DNA from: Flectonema sp. DT1601
Lineage: Eukaryota; Euglenozoa; Diplonemea; Diplonemida; Diplonemidae
NCBI GenBank assembly: GCA_964019425.1
Contig: OZ025807.1
Coordinates: 678,823 to 742,822 of the forward strand
Length of the DNA: 64,000 bases
Direction of reading: 5' to 3'
Shown here: positions 42,777 to 53,900 of the stretch, one piece after another
Layout of the letters: the number at the start of each line of letters is the position of its first letter
Position numbering within the stretch: the stretch's first letter is position 1
Position numbers and translations under genes: made by a program
Notes under the pieces: generated by a model
The model's input: the letters and a program-made list of their open reading frames with translations, nothing else
Told to the model about the DNA's origin: nothing
Databases searched by the model: none

Positions 42777-43753
42777 TCTTCCCCCCCATCCCTTCCATTT
42801 TTTCCCCATTGCCTTTTACGACGGAATGGGTTGAGTAGCATCACTTGGATTTATTTAGCTTTTCCCTATTTTTATATCACTGTGGTTTGCGGTTCTTGTT
42901 TTATTGGTCAACCGTACAATTTTGTAAACCATAAGTCTTTAGGCTCTAGCGCGAGTTTGTTGTCGCCGCATTGTCATTTTCATTTTGTTTTATTTATGTT
43001 TTATCAGGTTGAGATGATATGTTGAAAGGAAGAAACTTTTTTTTTTTTTTTTTTTTTATAATTAAAACCTTTCTAGCTAAAGGAAAAAAACGATGATTAA
43101 CATCGGTTTATTTTTTCTCTTTTTTCTTCTTCCTGTTTCATATTTTGTGTTGCAATTTCGCAGTCAGTCTCTTTTTGTGTTTTATTAGTGGATTCAAGTC
43201 CTACCTTTGGAATGGTTTGTATTCTGCATCATGGAAGAGTGATGAAGCCTTCTACAATGCCTATATAAACTGAATGTTCACAACCCAGTGTGATGTCTAA
43301 ATGAAATACAAAGTAGTGTAATATTGCTTTGATTACATTGTTTCATTCTTTTTTTGTTGTTGTTGTGCGTGTTTTTCTTCTTCTTTTTTGTTTGTTTTTT
43401 TTTTTCAACGAAAAAATTAAAAAAAAAAAACTTTATAAAAAAAAATTAAAAAAAAAAAAAAAAAAAGACCTGCTGCTCTCAATCAATTTCCGTATTCACA
43501 GCGAGAGAACGAACAAGAAAAAAAAAAAAAAACTATCCCTGTGTTGTGGGAGAAAGAAAGTTTATTTTGTGGTTTCTATGTTACCCTATTCTATCATCAA
43601 CAGGTTTAGTTTAATATTATGTACATGGTGTGGGAAGAAGACAATGGCGTGTCAAGTAAAAATATTATATCACACGCTAACCGTTTGTTCCTTCTTCTGT
43701 ATTAATAAAAATTATTTTCCCCTTCCACAATAAAGTAATGAATAATACATACG
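42777..43753. other. Spacer between LYS2 and polycystin genes
   Basis: No gene supported. The spacer is AT-rich with T and A runs (43038-43057, and 43430-43465 in several blocks). The ORF overlapping 43329-43733 is mostly poly-F/poly-K from homopolymers and is not credible. Confidence 0.6.
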
Positions 43754-46700
43754 ATGAGTGATAGTAATTGGTTTTCGCTTCCCCCGGCACCACCTGCCCC
43801 GGGGAGCAGCACGCCACCTATTTCAAGAGCAAGCCGGGGTAGCATTGCAAGACGGAGTGGCAGTCAATCTGGATTGAGACCAATAAACTCAACCAGTGGT
43901 GACTCACAGGTAAGTAACCCCCTGTCGACTAACAGTCATTTATATCCACCACCACCATCACCCCACAAGGGTAAGGAAGGAGCAGTAAATATCAGCGGAA
44001 TTGAAATGCAGAAAGTTGATTTACCAAGTCCACCACAGCGTAAGAAGCATTACCACAAAGCACTGTCTCCTCCACCAAAACCGGTTAAAAATCGACCTCA
44101 TAAAAAACCACTGTTGCCAAAATCAGAATTACAACATGATCACAGAAGTGGTAAGCAGTGCCTTGCTTGTTTAGTTGATAATCAAACAAACAGCATGGAA
44201 GCAATGAGACACCAACTTGCACATGCGAAGAGCGAATCTGATACTTTGAGAAAAGAAAAGACACGTCTGGAAGCAGAACAACCACAGTCACCAGCATCAC
44301 AAGTTCAGCATGAAGCGACTCTGCAAGGTGTTGGAGATTCGTTAGCATTTCATAAAGAGCAGATTAGACAATTGAAATTTACGATAGCACAGTCAGAAGC
44401 ATCACAAGCAAATACTGAAGAACTACTTAGAGAAGCACTTCAAAGACCACCACTACCTCCACCTGTTCCAATCAGAGATTCTGGTGCTCAGACTAGTTGC
44501 TTAGAAGGGATTGATATCATCGTGAATGGTGAAAGAGCTGATTCTGAAGAAACATCATCAGACGAAGAAGCAATAAGAGCTGGTCGTAGACAAGCTGGAT
44601 TAGATCCAGCTACAAAACATGAATTGATTTCAAAGTTTAAACACGCTGTTGGAATTGAAGTAAACGGCGCCATCCAACGTGCAGGAGGTTGGCTGTTCGG
44701 ACAACCAGCAACAGCAGCACGAGAGTTAGACGAGGCACTAAAAGATGATGGGAAAACATCATTCTTACTACCTCGACTACCACTTGATCCACTTGTTAAA
44801 CATAACATAGAAGAAATATTTTATGAGATTTGTGCTTCTGTTGGTGAAGCACACGCTATCAGTGAGAACCAAGCGATTCAAGTCCACAACGCACGTGATT
44901 TCGATACGTTGCGTGCAGGGATGTCCCTCAACCTCTCTGATGAAATAGTAACTCAAATAGAAGATCACGATGTCCTTCGATACCTATGTCGAAGAGTGTC
45001 ACCAATTTACTATTGTAATAACCCACTTGGGTTCGTACTTACTTCAATAGTTGAGTCTCGTGATAAAGCTAATCGTGTTGCAAAGCTTCAAGAGTATGAT
45101 CAACAAGCAATCTACCAAGGTCTAGCTGGTGAACGTGATCGTCATCTGGGAGATTCAGCTAAGGAAGACCGAGGTGATGAACCTCCAAATCCTAACCAGT
45201 GGACTGATTTAGCAAAGAGATTAATAATTATGCTTTCAAGACATACAGAATGTCTGGTACCACAAATAGTATTATTTGATTATAGTGATCCACTATCAAC
45301 TGGTCCTCCTCAGAAGTTTGCTCCATTGCAGTTTGCAGTAGAGAAGAATCTTGATGAAGTAGTACTACAACTTTGTGATGCTCAAGAAAGACTTCCTGTT
45401 GACTATTGGGAAACATCGTATGGATATCCATTCCACACGGCAGCTGATAATGGAGAGGCTAGAGATAATTCTATGAGATACATGTTAAGATCTGCTGCTG
45501 TCTTAACTGATGACAGGTTCGGTTTACTTAAGGTCCGCGCCAATGATGGAGGAGGAGCTTTCTATCCCGCTGTCATGCATGCTGCAGAAGTATCGGGTGT
45601 TATTGACATGCTTATGGATATACTTCTCAAACATCATTTCAAATTAAATCTCGATTGGAAATCATACACCTACTGGGAACCCAGAGAAGAATGGCACTTA
45701 CTTCAATGGGCTGCATACCAAGGTATTGATAGGGTTTTTAAACAGACAAGAACACATCCTACGTTTTTACCAAAGTGTGCTGCGAGTACAGATCCAGACC
45801 CACAGGCATCAGTTCCTCCAAGAAATAATACTGCGTTACACTTAGCGTGTATGACTGGTTCTTATAGTGTTGTGTCATTCTTGTTGGAGCAGCAATCAGG
45901 TTCCTTAAAGGACGCTAATTGCAGTACTTGGACTAAATTCCCAACCCCATTACATCTCGCAGCCCAACAATGCCATTGGAAGTGTATTGAAAAGATTTTA
46001 CTTTTTGCGAAGGATAAGTGGCAGTGGAGTCCTGAAGTTTCAGAACAAAAGTTATTTGGAACAAACGAAAACAAAGCAAATTGGTTAATTGGAACAGACG
46101 CGTTTGACTACACTGTTTACACAATTAGTCTGTTAGCCTTGGTACAAAGAAGACATCGACTGGCTACGGAAACTGATGCATCAGCAGACGACGATCAGCA
46201 ACGTTCGAACGATGATATGGTTAAAAAGATGGAAACTGCTGTTGAAGTCAGCTACCAATCAGTTAAAAATCTAAACGAGATGCATCCTGCGAAGCTGAGA
46301 ACGTTTGCGAAAGAAAGGATTAGGAGATTATTTATTCCTTGGTTGATTTTTATTGGATTGGTTACCTTTTTCGCGGCATCGGAAAATGGATGGATGGGAG
46401 ATTTCAACTTTAACAGTTCTCTGGCATTGCAAAGACATTTTGAAACAATTTCCTACACCACACCAGAGGGTGTAGAAAAGAGAATGGAAAACCTCGATAA
46501 CCAGGACGAACTAATAGAATGGATGGCTACTGTATTAGAACACATGCCTCAAACATTTGAATACACTCATACAATACCTGTTGGATCAACAAGGGTACGT
46601 CAGGTTGTAATTGCTAATAATAGTTGTGATATTATTCCAACGTTCTTCAGAAGAACTCAACGTCGTGGGAATGTCGCGGTGACTCCGTGTTCTGGATCTG

Positions 46701-48397
46701 TCAGCGCTCCGAGAACATTTGTTTTATTTAATTGGATGTTTGATCTATTCTTAGACGAACCTCGTGATAAACACACTGAATACAGGGATCCTTTAGTACT
46801 ACCCAATCAGGTTTCATTATTTAAAACTGAATCTGAAACACAAGAAAAGCCCTACACCTCACCTCTTGGATATGAATATCCTGGTTCAGGTTATGTCATA
46901 GATTTTGATTGGGGAAATGACGTTAGCTGGAGAAGTAATTTAACCGACTTCAGATTGCCTCTCAGTCAAGGAGGATGGTTGCAATACGGTACCAGGGGTC
47001 TCTTTATTGCGATAACTTTATATAATCCGGCTACGGATTATTATATTTCAGGTAATATGTTGTTTGAACTTCCTCCATACGGAGGAGTATTTGGTGTTAC
47101 CACTTGGAAATCTCTCAGGCTGTTTAAGCATTTCAGTTCCGGACTTGACTACTTTGTCTTCGCTGTTGAAATATTACTTGGGGTTATCGTCGCTATCTTA
47201 GCCATTAGAAAGTTCATCGAATTTGCGTACATCCTAAAAGGTCATTTCAAGGGATTCACTATTTCTAAACTTCCCAGTCTATTAGCTGGTGCTGTTGTTA
47301 AGCTTGCTGGTAGGGGTGCTAACTTGTTAGACTTCGTAACTATTATTGCTTTTGTTGTCGTTTTTGCGCTTCGGTTCAAAATTAGAGGGGAAGCAAACGA
47401 CCTCGAAACGTTATTTGAGTCTCACTCAGATGGAGATATTTTACAAACTTCGTTTTTTTTTCCATTTCGAAGTATCGCTGATGATCATGCGGTTAGGCAA
47501 TCTATTTTTGGTATTGTTCTCATGTTTGTTTACATGAAAATCTTGGCGATCGTTAAAATTCAAAGAGATGTAGGTCCGATTTCTATTGCCATTGTACAAA
47601 CTCTGTTTAACATGAGAATTTTGTATTTTGGTATCATTCTAGTCTTACTGCTATTCTCATTGTCGTTGGCTGCTTACTTTGCTTATGGTGAATTTGCCTT
47701 TGAGTTCAGATCATTGTTTACCGCATTGCTGTCGATGTTTCGAATTATTTTCGGAGAGTATTGGGAATACAGGACTGTTAGAAGAGAACAAAGCATCTAC
47801 GGAGCTTTATTATTGTTGTTTATGTTGTTGTTTGGATCTCTGCTTCTTATTAACGTTTTGACTGCTATTATTTTTGACATCTACCGTCATAAAAACGACG
47901 AATCAAAAGTATCATGGTCAACTGATTTAGTAGACATGCAAATCAATGAAATGATGAGAACACTTCACCAGAAGGCAAAAGAAAATCAAAAGTCAAGTCA
48001 CTGGTTGAACAGTTTACTGCAAGCAATTCAAACAACCACCACTTTAAATAAAGATGAGGTAGAAAATGTTATGGAATGGAATAGGACGTTAGTGTATGCT
48101 AAGATGTGGGGATTTCCCACGCTATTTCCAGACCCTTTACAAGAACATCGCGCTCTTAAAAGTTTTTATGAAGAAGAACGAACAACTGATGTCATTCTTG
48201 AAGTCATGAATAATGGTCAACGCAATCTTATTGATCGCGTCGAGTCGATGGAACGATCCATGAAAGAAATCGGTAAGAGTGTACAAGAAATCCATGGAAG
48301 GATTTTCCCTAAGTCAAATATGCAACTTCAAAAAGGAGTGAACGACTCAGTTAAAAAAACAGACTCTTCGAGAATGGTTGATGAAATGGATGTTTAA
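43754..48397 (+). CDS. Ankyrin-repeat polycystin (TRPP/PKD2-like) cation channel
   Basis: 1547 residues. Order: proline-rich disordered N-terminus (1-130), short coiled coil (about 150-225), an alpha-helical region, ankyrin-type repeats (about 500-745; TALHLACMTGSYSVVSFLLEQQ and TPLHLAAQQCHWKCIEKILL are clear), then a six-helix channel. S1 is near 858 (IPWLIFIGLVTFFAAS). The large extracellular polycystin domain follows; VGSTRVRQVVIANNSCDIIP matches PKD2 GVPRIRQLRVRNGSCSIP, and YGTRGLFIAITLYNPATDYY also matches. The pore reads FRIIFGEYWEY where PKD2 has FRIILGD. S6 (LLFGSLLLINVLTAIIFDIY) matches too. The C-terminus is coiled coil, with no EF hand seen. Polycystins are ciliary or flagellar Ca2+-permeable channels; animal PKD2 lacks ankyrins, so this architecture is unusual. 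Stop TAA. Confidence 0.93.
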   Translation: MSDSNWFSLPPAPPAPGSSTPPISRASRGSIARRSGSQSGLRPINSTSGDSQVSNPLSTNSHLYPPPPSPHKGKEGAVNISGIEMQKVDLPSPPQRKKHYHKALSPPPKPVKNRPHKKPLLPKSELQHDHRSGKQCLACLVDNQTNSMEAMRHQLAHAKSESDTLRKEKTRLEAEQPQSPASQVQHEATLQGVGDSLAFHKEQIRQLKFTIAQSEASQANTEELLREALQRPPLPPPVPIRDSGAQTSCLEGIDIIVNGERADSEETSSDEEAIRAGRRQAGLDPATKHELISKFKHAVGIEVNGAIQRAGGWLFGQPATAARELDEALKDDGKTSFLLPRLPLDPLVKHNIEEIFYEICASVGEAHAISENQAIQVHNARDFDTLRAGMSLNLSDEIVTQIEDHDVLRYLCRRVSPIYYCNNPLGFVLTSIVESRDKANRVAKLQEYDQQAIYQGLAGERDRHLGDSAKEDRGDEPPNPNQWTDLAKRLIIMLSRHTECLVPQIVLFDYSDPLSTGPPQKFAPLQFAVEKNLDEVVLQLCDAQERLPVDYWETSYGYPFHTAADNGEARDNSMRYMLRSAAVLTDDRFGLLKVRANDGGGAFYPAVMHAAEVSGVIDMLMDILLKHHFKLNLDWKSYTYWEPREEWHLLQWAAYQGIDRVFKQTRTHPTFLPKCAASTDPDPQASVPPRNNTALHLACMTGSYSVVSFLLEQQSGSLKDANCSTWTKFPTPLHLAAQQCHWKCIEKILLFAKDKWQWSPEVSEQKLFGTNENKANWLIGTDAFDYTVYTISLLALVQRRHRLATETDASADDDQQRSNDDMVKKMETAVEVSYQSVKNLNEMHPAKLRTFAKERIRRLFIPWLIFIGLVTFFAASENGWMGDFNFNSSLALQRHFETISYTTPEGVEKRMENLDNQDELIEWMATVLEHMPQTFEYTHTIPVGSTRVRQVVIANNSCDIIPTFFRRTQRRGNVAVTPCSGSVSAPRTFVLFNWMFDLFLDEPRDKHTEYRDPLVLPNQVSLFKTESETQEKPYTSPLGYEYPGSGYVIDFDWGNDVSWRSNLTDFRLPLSQGGWLQYGTRGLFIAITLYNPATDYYISGNMLFELPPYGGVFGVTTWKSLRLFKHFSSGLDYFVFAVEILLGVIVAILAIRKFIEFAYILKGHFKGFTISKLPSLLAGAVVKLAGRGANLLDFVTIIAFVVVFALRFKIRGEANDLETLFESHSDGDILQTSFFFPFRSIADDHAVRQSIFGIVLMFVYMKILAIVKIQRDVGPISIAIVQTLFNMRILYFGIILVLLLFSLSLAAYFAYGEFAFEFRSLFTALLSMFRIIFGEYWEYRTVRREQSIYGALLLLFMLLFGSLLLINVLTAIIFDIYRHKNDESKVSWSTDLVDMQINEMMRTLHQKAKENQKSSHWLNSLLQAIQTTTTLNKDEVENVMEWNRTLVYAKMWGFPTLFPDPLQEHRALKSFYEEERTTDVILEVMNNGQRNLIDRVESMERSMKEIGKSVQEIHGRIFPKSNMQLQKGVNDSVKKTDSSRMVDEMDV

Positions 48398-49496
48398 ATT
48401 TTTTTTTTTTGAATTTCTTGGTTTTATTGCCTACAGACTTCCTTTTTATTCCTCTGTAGAGGAATTGGAACATAGATGCCTCCTCTCTCTTCCCCAATTC
48501 TCAGTTTCAATTTAAATTTGTTAGAATTAACGACTCTCAAGGTTTTGACATTCGTAGTAGATACTTGTGAGGGGACTCCTGCTGAGTTGCCCTTCAATAG
48601 ACTTGATTATCTCTTCATCGGAGAAAATGTTTGTTCTTTTTCCTGCAATAACTGTTGCGAGGGCACACCGTGTCATCATCTTAGTAATTTTGATTTTCTT
48701 TTTTTTTAGGAAACAAAACCGCTCAATCACAAAACTTCGTATTAAAAAAAAAAAAAAATATTCGTAGATTCTCTCTCTGGCCACGTCGATTTTTGTTGCG
48801 TTTTCCCACTTCCATATTATTTTTTTTTTTGTTTTTTCTCCCCAAAAAAAAAAATCTATAAAAAAAATTACACGATTTTTTAAGTTTTTTTTTTTCTCTT
48901 TGCGGATGACAATACCTAAATCAACAGGACTTTTGCGTCTCTCGTTGGTTATTAGTGTTCTGCATTAAGGGTAATGTTTGCTGTTATTTTTTTTTAAAAA
49001 AACAAACATTTAAAAAAAAAAAAAAAAAAACGAAATCGTGTAGCGTCTATAAAAAAGGATTTGCCACTACTGCTTGTCTCTTTACTGCCGACGAGTATTG
49101 CGATTGGTGGCAATTGTGATGAGGGAAAAAAAAAAAAAAAAAAGGTTTTTCCTTGTGTGATAGTAATCAGTGCGTATGTCCCACACGTAGATAACAATTC
49201 AGAGAATTTTCTGAATTTTTTTTATTTTTTTTATGTTGTTATTTCTTTGAAGCTTTATTCGTTTACAGGTTCATGAAAAAAACAGGAACACTATAATAGA
49301 TCGATTGAGTTGTACATTACCGCAGTTTACCGTTGACCAAAACGGTACCAGTTTTGACAGGTCCTCGTATCATCACCTAAAAGGAGGCAGCAGACATGTA
49401 GTTTTTTTTTCTTTCTTTTTTTTAAACTTTATTTATTTATTATTTTTTTTTTTTTTTTAAATCAGGATGAAAGAATATTAATAAAAAATAAAAAAA
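48398..49496. other. Spacer between polycystin and methyltransferase genes
   Basis: No firm gene. It includes a T run right after the stop, hairpin TTCCTC/GAGGAA (about 48451-48466), inverted repeat GAATTGG/CCAATTC nearby, several A/T runs, and an acceptor (T17 then aaatcag, 49465) 32 bases before the next ATG. The block 48520-48690 is less homopolymeric and open on both strands; see rejected items. Confidence 0.5.
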
Positions 49497-50783
49497 ATGT
49501 GTACCAATCACAAAAAAGATGTCATCATTGACTTTTGGGGAGTGAAGCGCAATCTGGGTTGTATAACAACGTCTTTAATCACAGATTTAATATCAATAGT
49601 TTCAGCAAAGAAACGAAAACGTGGACGACACAGACTCTCATCTGAAAGGATACAAGCCGTTGAACTTGAATTAAAGTCAAATACAGAATACAAAACAATT
49701 ATCCAACTTGAAACACAAATAACCATCTGGCACGAAGAATACAAACAGAGCTTTAATGCTAATACTCACTACAATGAGAGACGTGCAACAGCTTACACTG
49801 AATGGAATGGAGGCTCTCAATTAGTTCAGACAATAAGATGCTTAGAACTGGCTGGTGTGATACAATCAGAATCAGAACAGGGTAGTTTCCAACTTTGTAA
49901 AACTGGAAAGCAACGGAGAGACGGAACTACCGCTGATCAGAATTCTCGTAGTGAAACGCTTTCAGTTCTTTCTTTAATAAAATCTTATCAAACAGAACTG
50001 GTCCTCGATGCTGGTTGTGGTAGCGGACTCTCATCTGATGTTTTAAACTCAGTCGGATTTTCTGTTGTTGGTATCGACTACGCCCATGCAATGTTAAAAC
50101 TACTGTCTTCATCTCATCCTTCTGTTTCTGTTGCCCGTTCTGACATTCGACAACCGTTACCATTTCGCCATAGTGTTTTCCGCCACATATTTTCAGTAGG
50201 CGCACTACATTTTTTAGACACAAAAAACGATGCCTTGACATTCTTTTCTGGTGCACGACGAATGCTAGACTGCAATAACAGTAAGTTGTCAGCCAGTTTC
50301 TTTCCTAAAGAACTGTCTCATGCAAATATGATACGTGATGCTGCAAGAGAAATTGGGTTTGATGCGACTTGTGTTCTTGACAGGCCACATCGAACAGCAA
50401 ACACTAGATGGTTTCTCGTAGCAAACATAACAAACTCACATGAAGAAATAATTCTAGGTAATAGTTGCTTGTGCTCAATGTTTGATTTTCGTGCACCATG
50501 TCCTCTGTCTTTATTAGTCTCTCAGAATTGTAAGTTTGACCCTTCCTTACCAAGTCACGACACATTCCTTCTTAAGGAACACGTAAAACACGCAAACCGA
50601 CTTGTCCGTACTGCTAAATATCAATTAGCAGACACTGGTCCTTGCAGTAAATCACTTAGTGAGAGAGAATTAAAAATAGCATCGGAGCTGAATGAGGTAT
50701 TCCCAAATATAAAATTAAGTGATGTCGATAAGAATGATAATAAGTGGATTAGACTGCTTGAGATTCTACACACGAAGACATGA
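49497..50783 (+). CDS. Bud23-like SAM-dependent methyltransferase (428 aa)
   Basis: Bud23 (WBSCR22) methylates N7 of a guanine in 18S rRNA in late 40S assembly. Here the class I methyltransferase core sits at about 165-310. Motif I is LVLDAGCGSGLSSDVL, followed by FSVVGIDYAHAML, SDIRQPLPFRHSVFRHIFSVGALHFL and SASFFPKELSHANMIRDAAREIGFDATCVLDRPHRTANTRWFLV. These align piece by piece with Bud23 ([63 protein letters not shown]). It differs from usual Bud23 (about 280 residues) in a 125-residue basic N-terminal extension (KKRKRGRHR) and a C-terminal extension without the typical K/R-rich tail. It could therefore be a diverged relative with another substrate. The SAM fold is certain; the Bud23 assignment is moderate. 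Confidence 0.65.
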   Translation: MCTNHKKDVIIDFWGVKRNLGCITTSLITDLISIVSAKKRKRGRHRLSSERIQAVELELKSNTEYKTIIQLETQITIWHEEYKQSFNANTHYNERRATAYTEWNGGSQLVQTIRCLELAGVIQSESEQGSFQLCKTGKQRRDGTTADQNSRSETLSVLSLIKSYQTELVLDAGCGSGLSSDVLNSVGFSVVGIDYAHAMLKLLSSSHPSVSVARSDIRQPLPFRHSVFRHIFSVGALHFLDTKNDALTFFSGARRMLDCNNSKLSASFFPKELSHANMIRDAAREIGFDATCVLDRPHRTANTRWFLVANITNSHEEIILGNSCLCSMFDFRAPCPLSLLVSQNCKFDPSLPSHDTFLLKEHVKHANRLVRTAKYQLADTGPCSKSLSERELKIASELNEVFPNIKLSDVDKNDNKWIRLLEILHTKT

Positions 50784-50998
50784 AACGTCGTAACGCACTG
50801 CACCACACTTGTATGAATACCTTCTGCTGACTATCATATGCTTAGTACTCTTGTTGTACTTTTAGTAGTTGTTGTTGTAGTTGTGTACAATCATTCTTCT
50901 CTCTGTACAGTCGAACAACGTATCAGCAATTCGTGATGAGGTGGTACAATGTTATCGTTTGGATAGTTAAGCTTTTTTTTCATTTATTCAGTCGAAAG
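50784..50998 (+). promoter_or_regulatory. Short spacer with splice-acceptor sites
   Basis: 215 bases between the methyltransferase stop and the IQ-protein ATG. Two pyrimidine-rich acceptors are seen: ctctctgtacag (50910) and ttttttttcatttattcag (50991), the second 8 bases before ATG 50999. There is little room for a promoter. Confidence 0.5.
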
Positions 50999-53900
50999 AT
51001 GACGACTTCTACGGTGGCGCCCGTAACACCAGTGCCACCAACTGGAGCAGCACCGTTGAGGGTTGGGATTCACAAACGACCATTTGGAACTCCTCGTGTT
51101 CCGGTATTCGTAGAAGATGACAAACGTCAAGAGGGAGGTACTAATAAGAGTCATCGATCATCTGTAGCACAGTCACTGGTGGCTCCTCCAACGATGCCAA
51201 GAAACGGTGAAATCCAAACCATGAGATCTATTGAACAGAAAATAACCCAAGAATACAACAGAGCTGAATTGAGATCAGCAATGTTGAAGAACATTGTATC
51301 TCGTAACCTTCGTATATTAAGACAAGATGAGATCACAGCTCGCAAGAATAGGGTTCGGGATTTCTATGAAAAACAGCAACTGATTTTTGAGAAAAAAAGA
51401 GACGAAAAAACAAAGCCACCAGACACTGAATACCGAGCAGGGGTAGCTGATAATTACGACTACCTCAAGACATACAATACGATCTTTGCCCACAACAAAA
51501 CAATGTCGGCAATGTCATCGAACAACAATAGGGAGACAGCAATAAATGATCCAGATATCATCTTACCAGTAATCCCTGACACTGTACCAGTTACACAGCA
51601 GTCTAATGTTATTGATGAGAGGTCTGATTTACCTCCTGACCCTCTAACTGATGATTTAGTTTGGCAAACCCGAATTAAACAACTAAACACTCAAAACAAA
51701 GAAATCTCTGACTACAACATGTCATCAGTAGAATCAGAAGAACGATTTAAACGTCTTCAAGAAAAGGTTGCTGCTCAGAGGGAGCAGCAGCGGTTGTACA
51801 CAGCCGGCATACAAGCTGAGCTTCTCCTTGAAGAATATCACGTAACGACTACTGCACAACATTTACAACACAGGAAACTAATTGAAGAACAGTGGCTTGA
51901 CCAAGTAAGAATAAGCAATAAACAAAAGCTACTTGCTGAATCAGCTGAGCACATGCAGTCAACAGAAGACCTTTCACTAGAACTCGGCCTGGGTCGCACC
52001 TTCAATGAAGACGACTACCGAAAACGACAGCAGGCAATGTTCTTTAAGGAAGAGCTGAAACGTCAACAAGACAGCTGGGAATCACTCTACAATAAGAATA
52101 ATATTGTGAATAACATCTCTGAAAAGTACGATCCAGGTGAAGAAACTCGGGTATGGCTGCAAGGATGGCGAGACAAAACAGATCGACATCACGAAATGAT
52201 AACAAAAATACAGTCAGCATGGAGATGCCACTCAGCAAGATGTAAAGTACGTCGAGTTCGGTCGTTGCATGCTATCCACAGAAGAGCGTTACTTGAATCG
52301 GAAGATGAACGTGAAGAAGAGTACACTCAACTACTTAGTAATCTCCGTTGGGATTGCCGTCGACGTGGTGAGCTTCGGCAAGAGCAAGCGTGTCTGGTTT
52401 TGACTTCGTTCTTCAGAAGGTGCATTGCTAAAATTCAAAAATCTCAATTACTCACAACTTCGACAAATGCCAACACCGTATCTCAACGTTCTCATGCAGC
52501 TCTTCGCATCCAATCTGCCTTTAGGGGACTACTCGGTAGAAGAAAAGTTTACATGATACGACACCCTGACGTCAAACTTTGGTGGCATGAGTCGTATCTC
52601 ACTCGCTTTGCTGTAGTTATTCAAAAACATATTCGAGGCTGGAGTCAGAGAAGGGAACTTTCAATTAAAAAAAGAAATATATTAATAATACAACGACTTG
52701 TCAGGAATTATTTATCATCTGCGACGCTTCACCGATTGCGAATGCAACGAGACGGCCAAACGACTACAACGGTGAGACATCATGCTGCTAACTTAATTCA
52801 ACGTAATGCGAGGGTGAGGCTAGGAATTCAAAGACCTGACTCAGCTAAGGAACGAACTAATCAAAATAATAACATTAACGAATGGGTATCAGAACAAGTC
52901 AGAAGATCTTCGGAGGGGATCCTCGATCTCACAGACTTTGAAACCGTCGAAATCACTGCATCAGATTTAGTCTTCGATTCTGATCCTACTTTCCCCAATA
53001 ACATTATTGAAACGTGTGATCCTTCACAAAATGGAGAGACTCCAACACTTAATAACTGGATTGAGAAACACCAAACACATCATCCGGTAAGTCGACAATC
53101 AGACTTTACTGCTCGTGCTGACTGCGACGACAGTGCATTTGGTCAGCCGCAACCTGAAGAACCTGCATCCCTCTACACTGCATGGATTGAGAAACAGAAG
53201 TTACACAAGCAGGAACAGGAACAGCAACTAGCAACCATGGCTGACGATGACTCAGAGTGTTCTGGTTTCGGTGGTTCAGCGAGGCCAGTTGATGCTGAAC
53301 TCGCGATTGTTAGGAAGCTGACCATCGATGAAATAGTGAAAGTAGATTTTCAGTCTCAGGAAGCCCCTGATGATGATGGGGAGGCTCCCGCGTACGCCGC
53401 CTGGGTTGAAAGACAGAAGCTACTCAAGCAGCAGGCATCTGAACAAGCACCTCCTGTTGATGACGACTCGGAGTGCTCTGGGTTCGGAGGTACAACGAGA
53501 CCTGTCGATGCCGAATTGCCAACTGTTAGGAAGCTTTCGATTGCTGAAATAGTTAAAGCAGATTCTGAAATGCAAGAAGTTCCAAGTGGGGATGATGATG
53601 ATGCCCCAGCTTATGTTGCATGGGTTGAGAAACAGAAGTTACTCAAACAAGAACAAGAACAGCAACTAGCAACTATGGCTGACGATGACTCAGAGTGTTC
53701 TGGTTTCGGAGGTTCAGCGAGGCCAGTTGATGCTGAACTCGCGATTGTTAGGAAGCTGACCATCGATGAAATAATGAAAGTAGATTTTCAGTCCCAGGAA
53801 GTCCCTGATGATGAGGGGGAGGCTCCAGCGTACGCCGCCTGGGTTGAAAGACAGAAGCTACTCAAGCAGCAGGCATCTGAACAAGCACCACCTGTTGATG

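Noticed and set aside
43329-43733. 134-residue + strand ORF
   Set aside because: It is mostly poly-F and poly-K from homopolymers and has no domain.
43908-43940. Perfect-looking mini-intron in the polycystin gene (gtaagt...ctaacag, 26 nt)
   Set aside because: Removing 26 bases would shift a frame that stays open for 1547 codons, and 26 nt is below the other introns seen here.
48527-48784. Minus-strand ORF with a gene-like stretch (TRCALATVIAGKRTNIFSDEE...)
   Set aside because: About 50 residues read like protein, but the upstream part is homopolymer translation, the opposite strand is open too, no family was recognised, and it would be the only minus-strand gene. RNA-seq could revive it.
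50933-50998. Upstream extension of the IQ protein (WYNVIVWIVKLFFHLFSRK) as a signal anchor
   Set aside because: The extension is encoded partly by a T run that looks like the pyrimidine tract of the acceptor at 50991; start 50999 is simpler.
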